Translations under genes and position numbers: made by a program
DNA from: Streptomyces sp. SCL15-4
GTDB lineage: Bacteria; Actinomycetota; Actinomycetes; Streptomycetales; Streptomycetaceae
DNA: 64,000 bases
Assembly (NCBI RefSeq): GCF_033366695.1
Contig: NZ_JAOBTQ010000001.1
Span: 744,001-808,000 of the forward strand
Direction: 5' to 3'
The notes under the pieces: model-generated
What the model saw: the letters and a program-made list of their open reading frames with translations, nothing else
The model's database searches: none
What the model was told of the DNA's origin: nothing
In this document: piece by piece, positions 23,838 through 33,000 of the stretch
Layout of the letters: each line of letters opens with the position of its first letter
Numbering within the stretch: position 1 is the stretch's first letter

Positions 23838-24518
23838 TCACCAGGTGTCGATGCGGCGGCCGGTCAGCGCGGTCATCCCGACGCGGACCCAGACGTCGCG
23901 CTCCCCGCCCGCCCAAGGAGCGCTGTAGGCCTGCTCGGCGATGCGCCGTACGGCGTCGGGATCGGTCACCTGTTCGGCGGCGCCGTGCACCACTACGCTC
24001 CAGCCCTGGCTGAGCGCGTCGTCCACCCGGTCGACCTCGAACGCCACCTCCCGGCCGAGTCCCTGGAGGGAGACGGTCCCGGCCTGCGTCCGGAAGACGA
24101 TGGCGTCGTCGACGACGCTGTAGTTGACTGGTACGACGACCGGGGCGGCGTCGGTGGACACCGCGATCCTGCCCACGCCGTGGGTCGACAGCAGCCGGCG
24201 GCACTCCTCCTCGCCCAGTTCGGTGAAGCGGGGAGCCCGGGCGGCGTGCCCGAGGCCCGGCGGCAGGCCGACGTTGCCGCCGCCGAGTTCCGCGGGGCTG
24301 GTCCGCAGGGCCCCGGCCAGCCGGAGCAGCGTGCCGGCCTCGGGTGCGGCGGTGCTGTGCTTCTCCAGGTGCTCGATGTAGGCCGGGGCCATGGCCGCCC
24401 GGAACGCCAGTTCCTCCACGGTGAGGCCCAGTTCCGCGCGGCGCTGTTCGATGCGGCGCCCGAGGTCGCCCTGCGGGGGCCGGCCGGCCGTCGGCCCCGG
24501 TGGTCTCTGCTCGGCCAT
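23838..24518 (-). CDS. XRE helix-turn-helix fused to a pyridoxamine-5'-phosphate-oxidase-like domain
   Basis: The 226-residue protein joins an N-terminal XRE DNA-binding domain (LGRRIEQRRAELGLTVEELA, then MAPAYIEHLEKHSTAAPEAG, about residues 19-75) to a PNPOx split-barrel domain (LLSTHGVGRIAVSTDAAPVV, VVPVNYSVVDDAIVFRTQAG, VAFEVDRVDDALSQGWSVVV). Split barrels of this type bind FMN, F420 or heme-like ligands. The pairing suggests a redox- or flavin-sensing regulator. ATG 24518 follows gtgagga. It converges on the Usp gene and fits the dormancy/hypoxia-type neighbourhood. Whether it is an enzyme or a sensor is not clear. Confidence 0.9.
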   Translation of the reverse strand: MAEQRPPGPTAGRPPQGDLGRRIEQRRAELGLTVEELAFRAAMAPAYIEHLEKHSTAAPEAGTLLRLAGALRTSPAELGGGNVGLPPGLGHAARAPRFTELGEEECRRLLSTHGVGRIAVSTDAAPVVVPVNYSVVDDAIVFRTQAGTVSLQGLGREVAFEVDRVDDALSQGWSVVVHGAAEQVTDPDAVRRIAEQAYSAPWAGGERDVWVRVGMTALTGRRIDTW

Positions 24519-24886
24519 GGTTCCTCACTCCTCGGGCTGCGGAACTCCTCGGGTCGCGGACCGTCGGCCCGTCCGTCCACCATGACCGATCCCCCCGGGC
24601 CGGGCCCGGCCAAACGGTCCCCGGTCCCGGTGGGCTACGGCCGTTCGGCCCCCTTCGCTGCTCCGCTCGGGTGAACCGGGCGCGACGGCGGGCAACCGGA
24701 CGCCGGACGCCACGTCACCGTCTGCCCGGCCCCGCTCACCCGCCTCACGTCGGTTCGCGCCGCGCAACTTCCCGGAAGGCGTGCAGCCGCTGGCATGAAC
24801 GCCCGCAGTCACCGCAGACTGCGGCTCTCCCACGCCTGGGTGCCGGAGCGGTTCCGCGTCGCCGGGCGGCATGCGGACGATGGCGC
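24519..24886. other. Gene-free interval between XRE-PPOX and the amidohydrolase
   Basis: This 368-bp region shows no gene with a ribosome binding site or protein-like composition. It holds the promoter of the XRE-PPOX gene at one end and the end of the amidohydrolase transcript at the other. Nothing else is visible apart from a short repeat, cgcagtcaccgcagactgcg, near 24812-24831 that can fold into a small hairpin. Confidence 0.4.
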
Positions 24887-27800
24887 TCAAGCGGGCGTCG
24901 TGACCGCGCTCCCGACAGCGTCCACGAGGTCGCTCTGGTAGTGGGCGACGCCGTCCCGGAGGACCAGCGGAGTGCGCGCGAGACTGGCGAAGTCGGTGAA
25001 GGGATCACCGTCGACGACGGTCAGGTCCGCGATCTTTCCCGGCTCCACGGTGCCCAGATCGCGCTCGACGCCGAACAGCCGCGCGGGGACGGCGGTGGCG
25101 CACTGGAGGGCCTGGGCCGGGGTGAAACCGTGGGCGTGCAGGGCGCGCAGGGCGAGGTGGAGGGAGAGACCGGCCGGGACCAGGGGCGCGTCCGTGCCCA
25201 CCGCGAGCACGGCGCCCTCGGCGGCGAGGCGGCGGTAGGCGGCCATCTCGGTGGAAAGGGCCCGTCGTTGCTCGTCGGTGGGCGCGGTGCGGGCGCGTTC
25301 GCGGACGGCGGCGACGTCCCAGGGCGGCATGAGGGTGAGTACGCGTGGGTCGTCGGCCAGGGCGGGGTCGGCGCCGAGCAGCGACTGCGCGGTGAACGGG
25401 GTCATGATCAGCGCGAAGCGGCCGTCGGCGTACTGCTGGACGACGTCCTGGTGGATGTGGCCGGTGGGAGTGGTGGCGTGGCCGTAGGGCAGGCGCTGGG
25501 TGGCCTGGAGGTGCGTGGTGAGGTCCTGCCCGGCGGCCCGGCCCGGTGCGCACAGGTGGCTGCCGCTGGGCACGCCCAGCCGGTGCGCGGCCTCGGCGGC
25601 CTGCGCCATGACCCGGCCGGGGGCGCGGACATAGGTCTTGACGAAGTCCACCCGCAGGGCGGTGGCCCGCTCCAGGGTGCGCCGCACACCGGCGCCGGTG
25701 CGGTGGGCGCGGCCCATGGCGTACGCGGTGCGGGCGCCGTCGACGAGTTCGGCGCAGGCCAGCAGGCGCGGCCCGGTGCTGTGCCCGGAGGCCAGGGACT
25801 CGCGCAGCCGGATCGCCTCGTACAGGGACGCGCCGAGGCAGGCCGTGGTGGTGATGCCGTAGGCGAGCGCGGTGAGGCTGTGCCGGGCGCCGTAGGTGGC
25901 GCTGTAGGGGTGGGTGTGGCTGTCGAACAGGCCGGGCAGGACCGTGTGTCCGGAGGCGTCGACGGTGCGGTGGCCGGGGCGGCGCGGGCGGTGCGGTTCG
26001 ACGGCCGTGATCCGGCGGCCGTCGGTGAGGATGTCGACGTCCTGGCGCGGGGTGGTGCCGGTGCCGTCCCACAACTGCCCGGCGTGGACGCGCAGTCGCT
26101 GCCGGGGGCGGACCGGGCGGTGGGCGAGCGGCACGGGCAGCGTGCGGGGCCCGGACGGAGCCGGGTCGAGGAGGCGGAGCCGGCCCGAGGACAGGTAGAG
26201 CAGGGTGTTCGTCTCGCGCGCCCAGGTGGGATGGTCGGCCGGTTCGTCGGTGATCCGGCGGGCGGGGCCGGTCGGGGTGCCGTCGCCGGCGACGGGCAGC
26301 AGCCAGAGCGCCGACTCGGCGACCAGCGCCATCCAGCGGCCGTCGGGCGACCACACGGGTCCGGCGGCGGCGCGGTCGGACAGGGACTGGTGGGCGGCGG
26401 GCAGGTGGCGCTTCTCGGTGCCGGTGCGGGTGTCGAGGACCCGGATGAGGTGGTAGCCCTCGCGGAAGCGGTGGTTGAGCCGGTTGCGGTCGCAGAAGGC
26501 CACGTACCGGCCGTCCGGCGACCAGGTCGGGGCGCCCGGCGGCCCGTCGGCGGCCAGCGGCCGGGCGAGCAGCCGCTCCGCGCCGGTGGCCAGGTCGCGC
26601 AGCAGGACGTTGCCGCTGGTGTCCTGGCAGGCGAGGCGGGTGCCGTCCGGTGACGGCGCCGGGTACAGCCGGCCCGGACCGGTGACCGGTTCGTCGTGCC
26701 CGCTGTCCGGACGGAGCCGGCGTACGGCCGTCAGCCCGTCCCGGTCGGTGCAGTACAGCAGGCTGCGACCGTCCGGTGCCCAGGCGGGCATCTGCACATG
26801 GTGGACGGCGGCGGCCTGGAGCACCTTGCGGGGCGTGCCGTCGACGGGCAGCACCCACAGGGCGTTCAGCGCCGCGAAGGCCACGCTGCCGCCGTCGGGC
26901 GCGAGGGCCGGAAGGTGGATGCCGCGCACCGGTCCGGCGGCTTCCAGGGAGGGCGGCCTGGGGCGTCGCCGGGGTCGCGGGACCGTCATCCGGGCGGTGA
27001 AGGGGATGTCCCGGACCGCGCCGGGGGTGCCGAGGGTGCGGACGCGGATCCGGCCGTCGGCCACGTACAGGAGCCGGTCGTCGTCGAGCCAGCACGGCGG
27101 TGCCGCCGCCGGATCCTCGTCCTCGGTCACCACGCGGCCGTCCACCAGGAGCGCGGCCCGCGCGGCCGGCAGGGACGGGGAGGCCGTGGTGCCGGTCAGG
27201 TGCAGGTGGGCGATCCGGCCCGAGGGGGACACGGACGGGCACAGCAGCCGGCCCTCCGTCACCTCACGGAGCACCTGCCCGCGACCGCCGTCGGCGGGCA
27301 CCCGGACCAGTGCCAGACCCCCGTCGCTGCCGCCGTCGGGCGTGTGGGCGGCGCGGACGCACACCACCGAGCGCCCGTCCGGCCACCACACTGGGTCGAT
27401 GTCCTCGTAGGGACCGCCGGTCAGCCGGACGGCCGAGCCGCCGTCCGCGGCCACGGTCCACAGCCCGAACGACGCACCGGTCACCGCGTCGCCGCCGCGT
27501 TCGGAGGCGAAGACCAGGCGGCTGCCGTCGGGCGACCAGGCCAGGCCCCGGTCGTCCCAGGGTCCGTCGGTGATCTGGCGCAGCTCGCTGCCGTCGGTCC
27601 TGAGCGTCCACAGGTGGAAGCCGCCGCCCCGGTAGCCTCCGACCGCCAGCCGTCTGCCGTCCGGGGACAGGACCGGCCGGGTCGCCTCCAGGTCCCAGTC
27701 GGTGATCCGCACCGCCTCCCCGCCCTCCGGCGGCACGCGCCACAGGACGCCCTGCACCTCGGCGATCAGCACGGACCCGTCCCGGGAGGAGGTCACCGAT

Positions 27801-27955
27801 CCGCCCGTCATCTCCCGGTAGCGCAGGGTCTGCCGGTCCACGGCGGTGGACGCGGCCCTGGCCGGGGGTGCCATCGGGGACGCCGCCGCCGTCAGTCCGG
27901 CGGCGGACGCCCGCAGCAGGCCCCGGCGGCCGACCCAACCCTGATCCGTCGCCAT
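24887..27955 (-). CDS. Secreted TolB-like beta-propeller fused to an amidohydrolase
   Basis: The 1022-residue protein starts at ATG 27955 after gaggagagcg with a twin-arginine-type signal (GRRGLLRASAAGLTAAAS), so folded export is likely. Residues about 45-620 hold repeated WD40/PD40 blades (LSPDGRRLAVGG, WSPDGSRLVFAS, WSPDGRYVAFCD, WSPDGRWMALVAE). Residues about 640-1022 are a metal-dependent amidohydrolase with FDSHTHPYS (HxH), GSHLCAPG, YGHATTP and VGTDAPLVPAGLSLH, ending in PGKIADLTVVDGDP. Members of this fused family are thought to hydrolyse cyclic amides, imidazolones or peptides; the substrate is unknown. Catalytic residues look intact. Confidence 0.92.
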   Translation of the reverse strand: MATDQGWVGRRGLLRASAAGLTAAASPMAPPARAASTAVDRQTLRYREMTGGSVTSSRDGSVLIAEVQGVLWRVPPEGGEAVRITDWDLEATRPVLSPDGRRLAVGGYRGGGFHLWTLRTDGSELRQITDGPWDDRGLAWSPDGSRLVFASERGGDAVTGASFGLWTVAADGGSAVRLTGGPYEDIDPVWWPDGRSVVCVRAAHTPDGGSDGGLALVRVPADGGRGQVLREVTEGRLLCPSVSPSGRIAHLHLTGTTASPSLPAARAALLVDGRVVTEDEDPAAAPPCWLDDDRLLYVADGRIRVRTLGTPGAVRDIPFTARMTVPRPRRRPRPPSLEAAGPVRGIHLPALAPDGGSVAFAALNALWVLPVDGTPRKVLQAAAVHHVQMPAWAPDGRSLLYCTDRDGLTAVRRLRPDSGHDEPVTGPGRLYPAPSPDGTRLACQDTSGNVLLRDLATGAERLLARPLAADGPPGAPTWSPDGRYVAFCDRNRLNHRFREGYHLIRVLDTRTGTEKRHLPAAHQSLSDRAAAGPVWSPDGRWMALVAESALWLLPVAGDGTPTGPARRITDEPADHPTWARETNTLLYLSSGRLRLLDPAPSGPRTLPVPLAHRPVRPRQRLRVHAGQLWDGTGTTPRQDVDILTDGRRITAVEPHRPRRPGHRTVDASGHTVLPGLFDSHTHPYSATYGARHSLTALAYGITTTACLGASLYEAIRLRESLASGHSTGPRLLACAELVDGARTAYAMGRAHRTGAGVRRTLERATALRVDFVKTYVRAPGRVMAQAAEAAHRLGVPSGSHLCAPGRAAGQDLTTHLQATQRLPYGHATTPTGHIHQDVVQQYADGRFALIMTPFTAQSLLGADPALADDPRVLTLMPPWDVAAVRERARTAPTDEQRRALSTEMAAYRRLAAEGAVLAVGTDAPLVPAGLSLHLALRALHAHGFTPAQALQCATAVPARLFGVERDLGTVEPGKIADLTVVDGDPFTDFASLARTPLVLRDGVAHYQSDLVDAVGSAVTTPA

Positions 27956-28004
27956 CGCTCTCCTCGCCAGGTCGCCCGACGGCCGTGCCCGGCGCACCAC
28001 CACG

Positions 28005-28460
28005 GTGGGCCGGCGGCACGGCCGGGTCCATGGTGGCGGCGGACGGGACCGGATGGGGGACGACGCGCTGGGCTTCGGACACCGCGCGCGGGATTTCGGC
28101 CGTGTCCGGTCCGGGCCACGGCCCGGGCGTGCTCCCGCCGATCACGTACGCGAAAGGGCCGTCGCCTCAGGCCTCACCGCGGCCCAGGCGACCGCGTTGA
28201 GAGAGATGACGGGCCCGATGACCATGCGCGAGCTGTCCGAGCGGATGAGCCGCGAGCCCTCCGACGCCACGTTCGTCGTCGACAAGCTGGAGAAGCAGGG
28301 CCTGGTCGAGCGGCGCCCGCACCCCGCCGACCGCCGCGCCAAGCACCAGCGACGGCATCGGCATCGGCATCGGCATCGGCAGGCCGCGCGGGTGCCACGC
28401 AGCCGAAACCGGCGCCCCACCAGGGGTTTCCCGGCGATTCACGAACGGCTGATGGGCTGA
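28005..28460 (+). pseudogene. Decayed MarR-family regulator
   Basis: A MarR winged-helix core is clear at 28170-28349 (GLTAAQATALREMTGPMTMR, ELSERMSREPSDATFVVDKL, EKQGLVERRPHPADRRAK). The N-terminal dimer helix is unreadable in this frame and the C-terminal helix is lost where four tandem GGCATC copies (28354-28377) begin, after which the frame encodes His/Arg repeats. The gene is therefore probably inactive. It lies between the amidohydrolase and the alkaline phosphatase gene. Confidence 0.72.
28354..28377 (+). repeat. GGCATC microsatellite, four copies
   Basis: Four perfect hexamer copies followed by a partial one (ggc) interrupt the MarR remnant exactly where its conserved wing ends. Repeat expansion or slippage here is the likely cause or a later mark of the gene's decay. 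Confidence 0.8.
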
Positions 28461-28512
28461 CGCCTGTTGACGCCCGCCCATCCCGGACGGGCTGCCCCAA
28501 GGAGTCGCTTCC

Positions 28513-29877
28513 ATGCACAGACCGTCCCGCCGCCACCTCACCCTCGCCACCGCGCTGGTGGCGTCCACCGCCGCCGCCGTCGCCTTCACGACCGGCGCCG
28601 GTGCGACCGACACCAAGCAGCAGGCCGAGGACGCCATCAAGGGCGGCAAGGCGAAGAACGTCATCCTGCTGATCGGTGACGGCATGGGAGACTCGGAGAT
28701 CACGCTCGCCCGTGACTACACCGTCGGCGCCAACGGCCGTCTGAACATGGACAGGTTCCCGCTGACCGGCGAGTACACCACGTACGCCGTGCACAAGGAC
28801 GGCACGCCGGACTACGTCACCGACTCCGCCGCGAGCGGCAGCGGCTGGGCGACCGGTGTGAAGACGATCAACGGCCGCATCTCCAAGACGCCGGCCTCCG
28901 ACAAGGCCGTCCGTACGATCCTGGAGCTGGCGCAGAAGAACGGTTACGCCACCGGCAGCGTCACCACCGCCGAGCTGACCGACGCCACCCCGGCCGTGCT
29001 CGCCTCGCACGTCACCGACCGCTCCTGCCAGGGCCCGGCCGACATGGCCAAGTGTCCCGCCGACACGATCGCGGCGGGCGGTCCGGGCTCGATCGCCGAG
29101 CAGTCCGTCAACCACAAGGTGGACGTCCTCTTCGGCGGCGGCAAGCAGCGCTTCGAGCAGAAGGTCACCAACGGCGCGTACAAGGGGCTGACCGTCACCG
29201 AGCAGGCGAAGAAGCTCGGCTACCAGGTCGTCACCGACAAGACGTCGATGAAGGCCGCGAAGTCCGGCAGGCCCGTCCTCGGCCTCTTCGCCTCCGGGAA
29301 CGTGCCGGTCGAGTGGACCGGCAAGCCGGCCGCCGTCGGCGGCACCGACCCGCAGCGCTGCGTCACCTCCAACCCGAACCGGCCCTCCAGCACGCCGAGC
29401 CTGGCGGACTCCGCCACCAAGGCGATCCAGCTGCTGGAGGACAAGCAGCGCCGGAAGCACTCCAAGAACGGCTTCTTCCTGCAGATCGAGGGCGCCTCCA
29501 TCGACAAGCAGGACCACGCCGCCGACCCCTGCGGCCAGATCGGCGAGACCGCCGCCTTCGACCGCGCGGTGAAGGTCGCCCGCGCCTACGCGGCCAAGCA
29601 CCCGGACACGCTCGTCGTCACCACCGCCGACCACGGCCACACCAGCCAGATCGTCCCGCTGGAGGCCACCCCGCCCGGCCTGTCGTCCACCCTGGTGACC
29701 AACGAGGGCCAGCAGCTGAAGGTCAACTACTCGACCAACACGCCGGGTCAGTCCCAGGAGCACACCGGCACCGAGGTCCGCATCGCCGCGCAGGGCCCGC
29801 TGGCCTACCGCGTGCTCGGCGTCACCAACCAGACCGACCTGTTCACCACCCTCCGCGAGGCCCTGCGCCTGCGCTGA
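28513..29877 (+). CDS. phoA: Secreted alkaline phosphatase (PhoA family)
   Basis: A 454-residue exported phosphomonoesterase. It begins with a signal peptide (MHRPSRRHLTLATALVASTA then AAAVAF). The metal and nucleophile motifs are AKNVILLIGDGMGDSEIT (Asp), YVTDSAASGSGWATG (catalytic Ser in DSA), IEGASIDKQDHAADPC (Asp and His) and VVTTADHGHTSQI (Asp, His), with a final His in QEHTGTEV. ATG 28513 follows ccaaggag. It releases phosphate from organic esters outside the cell; PhoP control would be expected, but no convincing PHO box of GTTCACC repeats was seen in the upstream region. An excellent intrinsic terminator follows. Confidence 0.95.
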   Translation: MHRPSRRHLTLATALVASTAAAVAFTTGAGATDTKQQAEDAIKGGKAKNVILLIGDGMGDSEITLARDYTVGANGRLNMDRFPLTGEYTTYAVHKDGTPDYVTDSAASGSGWATGVKTINGRISKTPASDKAVRTILELAQKNGYATGSVTTAELTDATPAVLASHVTDRSCQGPADMAKCPADTIAAGGPGSIAEQSVNHKVDVLFGGGKQRFEQKVTNGAYKGLTVTEQAKKLGYQVVTDKTSMKAAKSGRPVLGLFASGNVPVEWTGKPAAVGGTDPQRCVTSNPNRPSSTPSLADSATKAIQLLEDKQRRKHSKNGFFLQIEGASIDKQDHAADPCGQIGETAAFDRAVKVARAYAAKHPDTLVVTTADHGHTSQIVPLEATPPGLSSTLVTNEGQQLKVNYSTNTPGQSQEHTGTEVRIAAQGPLAYRVLGVTNQTDLFTTLREALRLR

Positions 29878-29892
29878 GCCCGGTAACGGAAG

Positions 29893-29931
29893 AAGGGGAG
29901 ACCGAGCCGTCGGTCTCCCCTTCTCCTTTTT
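29893..29931 (+). terminator. Intrinsic terminator after the alkaline phosphatase gene
   Basis: A perfect 13-bp stem (aaggggagaccga, 29893-29905, and its complement 29910-29922) with loop gccg is followed by ctccttttt. It is the only terminator in the window with a real U-tract. Confidence 0.92.
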
Positions 29932-30050
29932 CGCGTTCCCGCTCCGAGGCGACCGCGGCGGCGGCCTGCGGCCCGGCGCTCACCCCGGGTGCTCCTCCCG
30001 TACACGGCGGGTCCCACGGTGGTGCGGCGGTACCGGACGCCTCGATCCGC

Positions 30051-33000
30051 TCAGGATTGGCCGACGGTCTGCCCGGCCTGCTCCACCAGGCGGGCCAGTT
30101 CCACCCGGGAGCGGACGCCGAGGGCGGCGAAGACCTTGCGCAGGTGGTAGTCGACGGTGCGGGTGCTGACCGACAGGCTCAGGGCCACCTCGCGGTTGGT
30201 GAGCCCCTGGGCGACGCGCCGGGCGATGCGCAACTGCTGCGGAGTCAGCCGCGCCAGCCCGTCCGGCGGCACGGCGCCCTCGGACACGGCCCCTCCCGGC
30301 CCGTCCGCGCCGAGCGCACCGGCCGCCCCGATCACGCCGTTCGCCCGGAGTTCCGCCGCCGCCTGCTGGGCCCACGGTCCGGCACCGCAGCGCTCGAAGC
30401 CGAGCAGCGCGGCCCGCAGATGGGTCCGTGCCTCGCGCAGCCGGCGGCGTCTGCGCAGCCACTTGCCGTAGAGCAACTCGGTGCGGGCCCGTTCGAAGTC
30501 GCCGGCGGCCTCGTCGTGGCGTCGCAGCGCCTGCCGGTACAGCGCGTCGGCGGCCTCGGGCGGGGCCAGCAGGGCGCGGCAGCGCAGTAGTTGGGCGGGG
30601 GCCTGGGCATCGGCCTCGCAGGCCACCCAGAGCGCGAAGTCCTCGACCGCGTCCCCGGCGCCCTCCGGCTGCCGGGCGAGCGCGCATGCCTCCACGTAGC
30701 ACGGTACGGCGAGCATCCAGACGGCGAAGTGGCCGCGTTCCGAACCGGGCCGGACGAGGGGCGCCAGCCGTTCGGCGGCCTCGCGGGGCCGGCCGTGGCC
30801 CAGGTCGGCGCGGGCCAGCGCCCACTGGGCCAGCGCGGCGGCCTGGGCCAGGCCGTGCCGGCGCGCGATGGTCATCGCCGCCGTCGCGTGCTCGGCCACG
30901 GTGTGCGCCTCGCCGGCGATCGACGCGGCCAGGGCCAGTACGGCGTGGTGGTGGGCGGCGGTGTTGCGCTGCCCGCTGCGGGCGGCGCTGCGCACTCCCT
31001 CCTCGGCGTGTGCCCGGGCCAGCGCGTGCCGTCCGGCGCGGAGTTCGCCGTAGGCCAGGTACTCCAGGGCCCGCGCCTCGTGCAGGGCGGCGCCGTGCGT
31101 ACGGGCCACCGCGAGCGCCCGGGCACCGGCCCGCCGGGCGGCGGCGGTGTCCCCGAGCAGCAGGGCCGCGGAGGCCGCCCGCAGCAGTTCCTCCGGGCCG
31201 TCCGCCGTCCACGCGCGCTCCACGACCCGCCGCAACGGAGCCACGGCCCGGTCGAACCGCCCTTGCAGCACGGCACGCATCCCCGCGCGGTGATCGCGCA
31301 GGGCCGCCGCGGCACCGGGATCCCGCGCGGCCGTGAGGGGTCCGGCCGACACGGGCGGTGACTGGCCCACGAGCCCGGCGCCAACGGCCTCCGCGGCACC
31401 GGCATCCCGCTCGGCCGTGAGCGCTCCGGTGAGCGGGGACGAGGTCCCGGAGGGCGGCTGCCCCACACGACCGGCACCGGAGGCTTCCCGCGCACCGAGA
31501 TCCAGGCCGGCCAAGGGCCGGCCGGCGGGCATGGGCGGACCACCGGACGGTGACTGGCCGGAGGGACCGGCACCGGAAGCCTCGTCCACCGCACCGAGAT
31601 CCCGCCCGGGCAGAGGCAGACCGGCGGGCACAGGCGGGCTCGCGGACGGTGCCCGCCCGAAGAGACCCGCGCCGGCATCCTCCTCCACCGCACCGAGATC
31701 CCGCCCGGACAGAGGCAGGCCAGTGGGCATGGGCGGATCGCCGGACGGTGACTGGCCCAGGAGACCGGCGTCGGAAGTCTCCGTGCGGTGGGTCCCGGTC
31801 CACCAGCCTCCCTGTGCCAGGGCGCGCAGGCACGCGGTGACGTCGCCCGCCGACCAGGCGGCGTCCGCGGCGGCCAGAGCGGCCTCGGCGGACCGCTCCG
31901 GGTCGTACGGAGCGGCCAGGGCCGCGGCGAGCAGCAGGGTTTCGCGGGCGTCGTCGACCGGGCCGTCCCAGCGCAGCGCGGTGCCGCGCAGCAGCTCGGC
32001 ACGCGCGCGTTCCGGCGCGGGGGCCGGTCGGCAGCGGGCCGTGTCGAGCAGGCGCAACGCCCGGGCCGACTGGCCGGCCAGCAGCGCCTGTTCGGCGGCG
32101 GCCGTGTACCAGCGGACGCGGTCGGCGCCGTCGGGGGCGAGTTCGGCGGCGCGGGTGTGGGCCGTGCAGCGCAGGGCGGGCGGGGCCGCCGACGCCGGGT
32201 CCGCCGCGGCGGACGCGAGGGCGGCGGCGAGCGCGGGGGCGGGAGCGGTGGCGGCCCAGGCGCGGTGCAACAGCGCCGGGAGGCCGTGCGCGTCGGGCAG
32301 CGCCCGGGCCAGCGCCTCGTGGGCGGCACGGCGCCGCTCGGGCGCCGCGCCTGCGTACACCGCGCGGCACAGCACCGTACTGCGGAAGCCCAGCCGGCCC
32401 CCGGCGGCGAACAGCGCCTCCGGCAGCGCACCACCGCCCCCCGGGGGCCGGTCGACGCCGGTGCCGTGCGAAACAGTGCCGTGGCGTGGCGTGGAGCCGC
32501 CGTCGGCGTACGGCTCCGGGAGCGGATCGCGGCCGCCGCCCGGCACAGGCCCTCCGTCGGCGCGCGCACTCGGCAGGGAGTCGGGTCCCCGGCCCGACCC
32601 GGCCCCACGCACGACACGCGAACTCCGCACCGCCTCGGACCCGAAGCCCGACACGACCCCGCCCCCGGCATCCGGACCCGGCACCGCGTCAGAACCACGG
32701 ACCGGCACGGCCCAGCCCTCGCCATCCGCCTCCCCCGGCGAACCGAAGCCACGGCCCGGCACGACCCCGCCCCCGGCACGCGAACCCGGCACCGCGTCAG
32801 AACCGCTGTCCGGCAAGGCACCATCGTCAGCACGCCGCTCCGGCAGCGGACGCGAAGGTGTTCCGTCGTCAGCGAGCGACCTCGTCGCGCGCGCCACGAC
32901 CTGGGCCTCCACGGTCGGCTCCTCCGAGGCGTGCAGGGCAGCGGCGGTCACGAGCAGCAGGTCCCGTTCGGCCGGGGGCAGGCCGGTCAGGTGGGAGGCC

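Noticed and set aside
24525..24890. A 121-codon minus-strand frame upstream of the XRE-PPOX gene
   Set aside because: It has no ribosome binding site, is rich in Gly/Arg/Pro, and resembles no family; it appears to be noise in an intergenic region.
28354..28377. The GGCATC repeats as a CRISPR-like array
   Set aside because: There are only four hexamers without spacers. This is a microsatellite. No CRISPR repeats or cas genes were found in the window.
28461..28512. A PHO box for the alkaline phosphatase gene
   Set aside because: No pair of GTTCACC-like 11-bp direct repeats is visible upstream. PhoP control cannot be claimed from the sequence.
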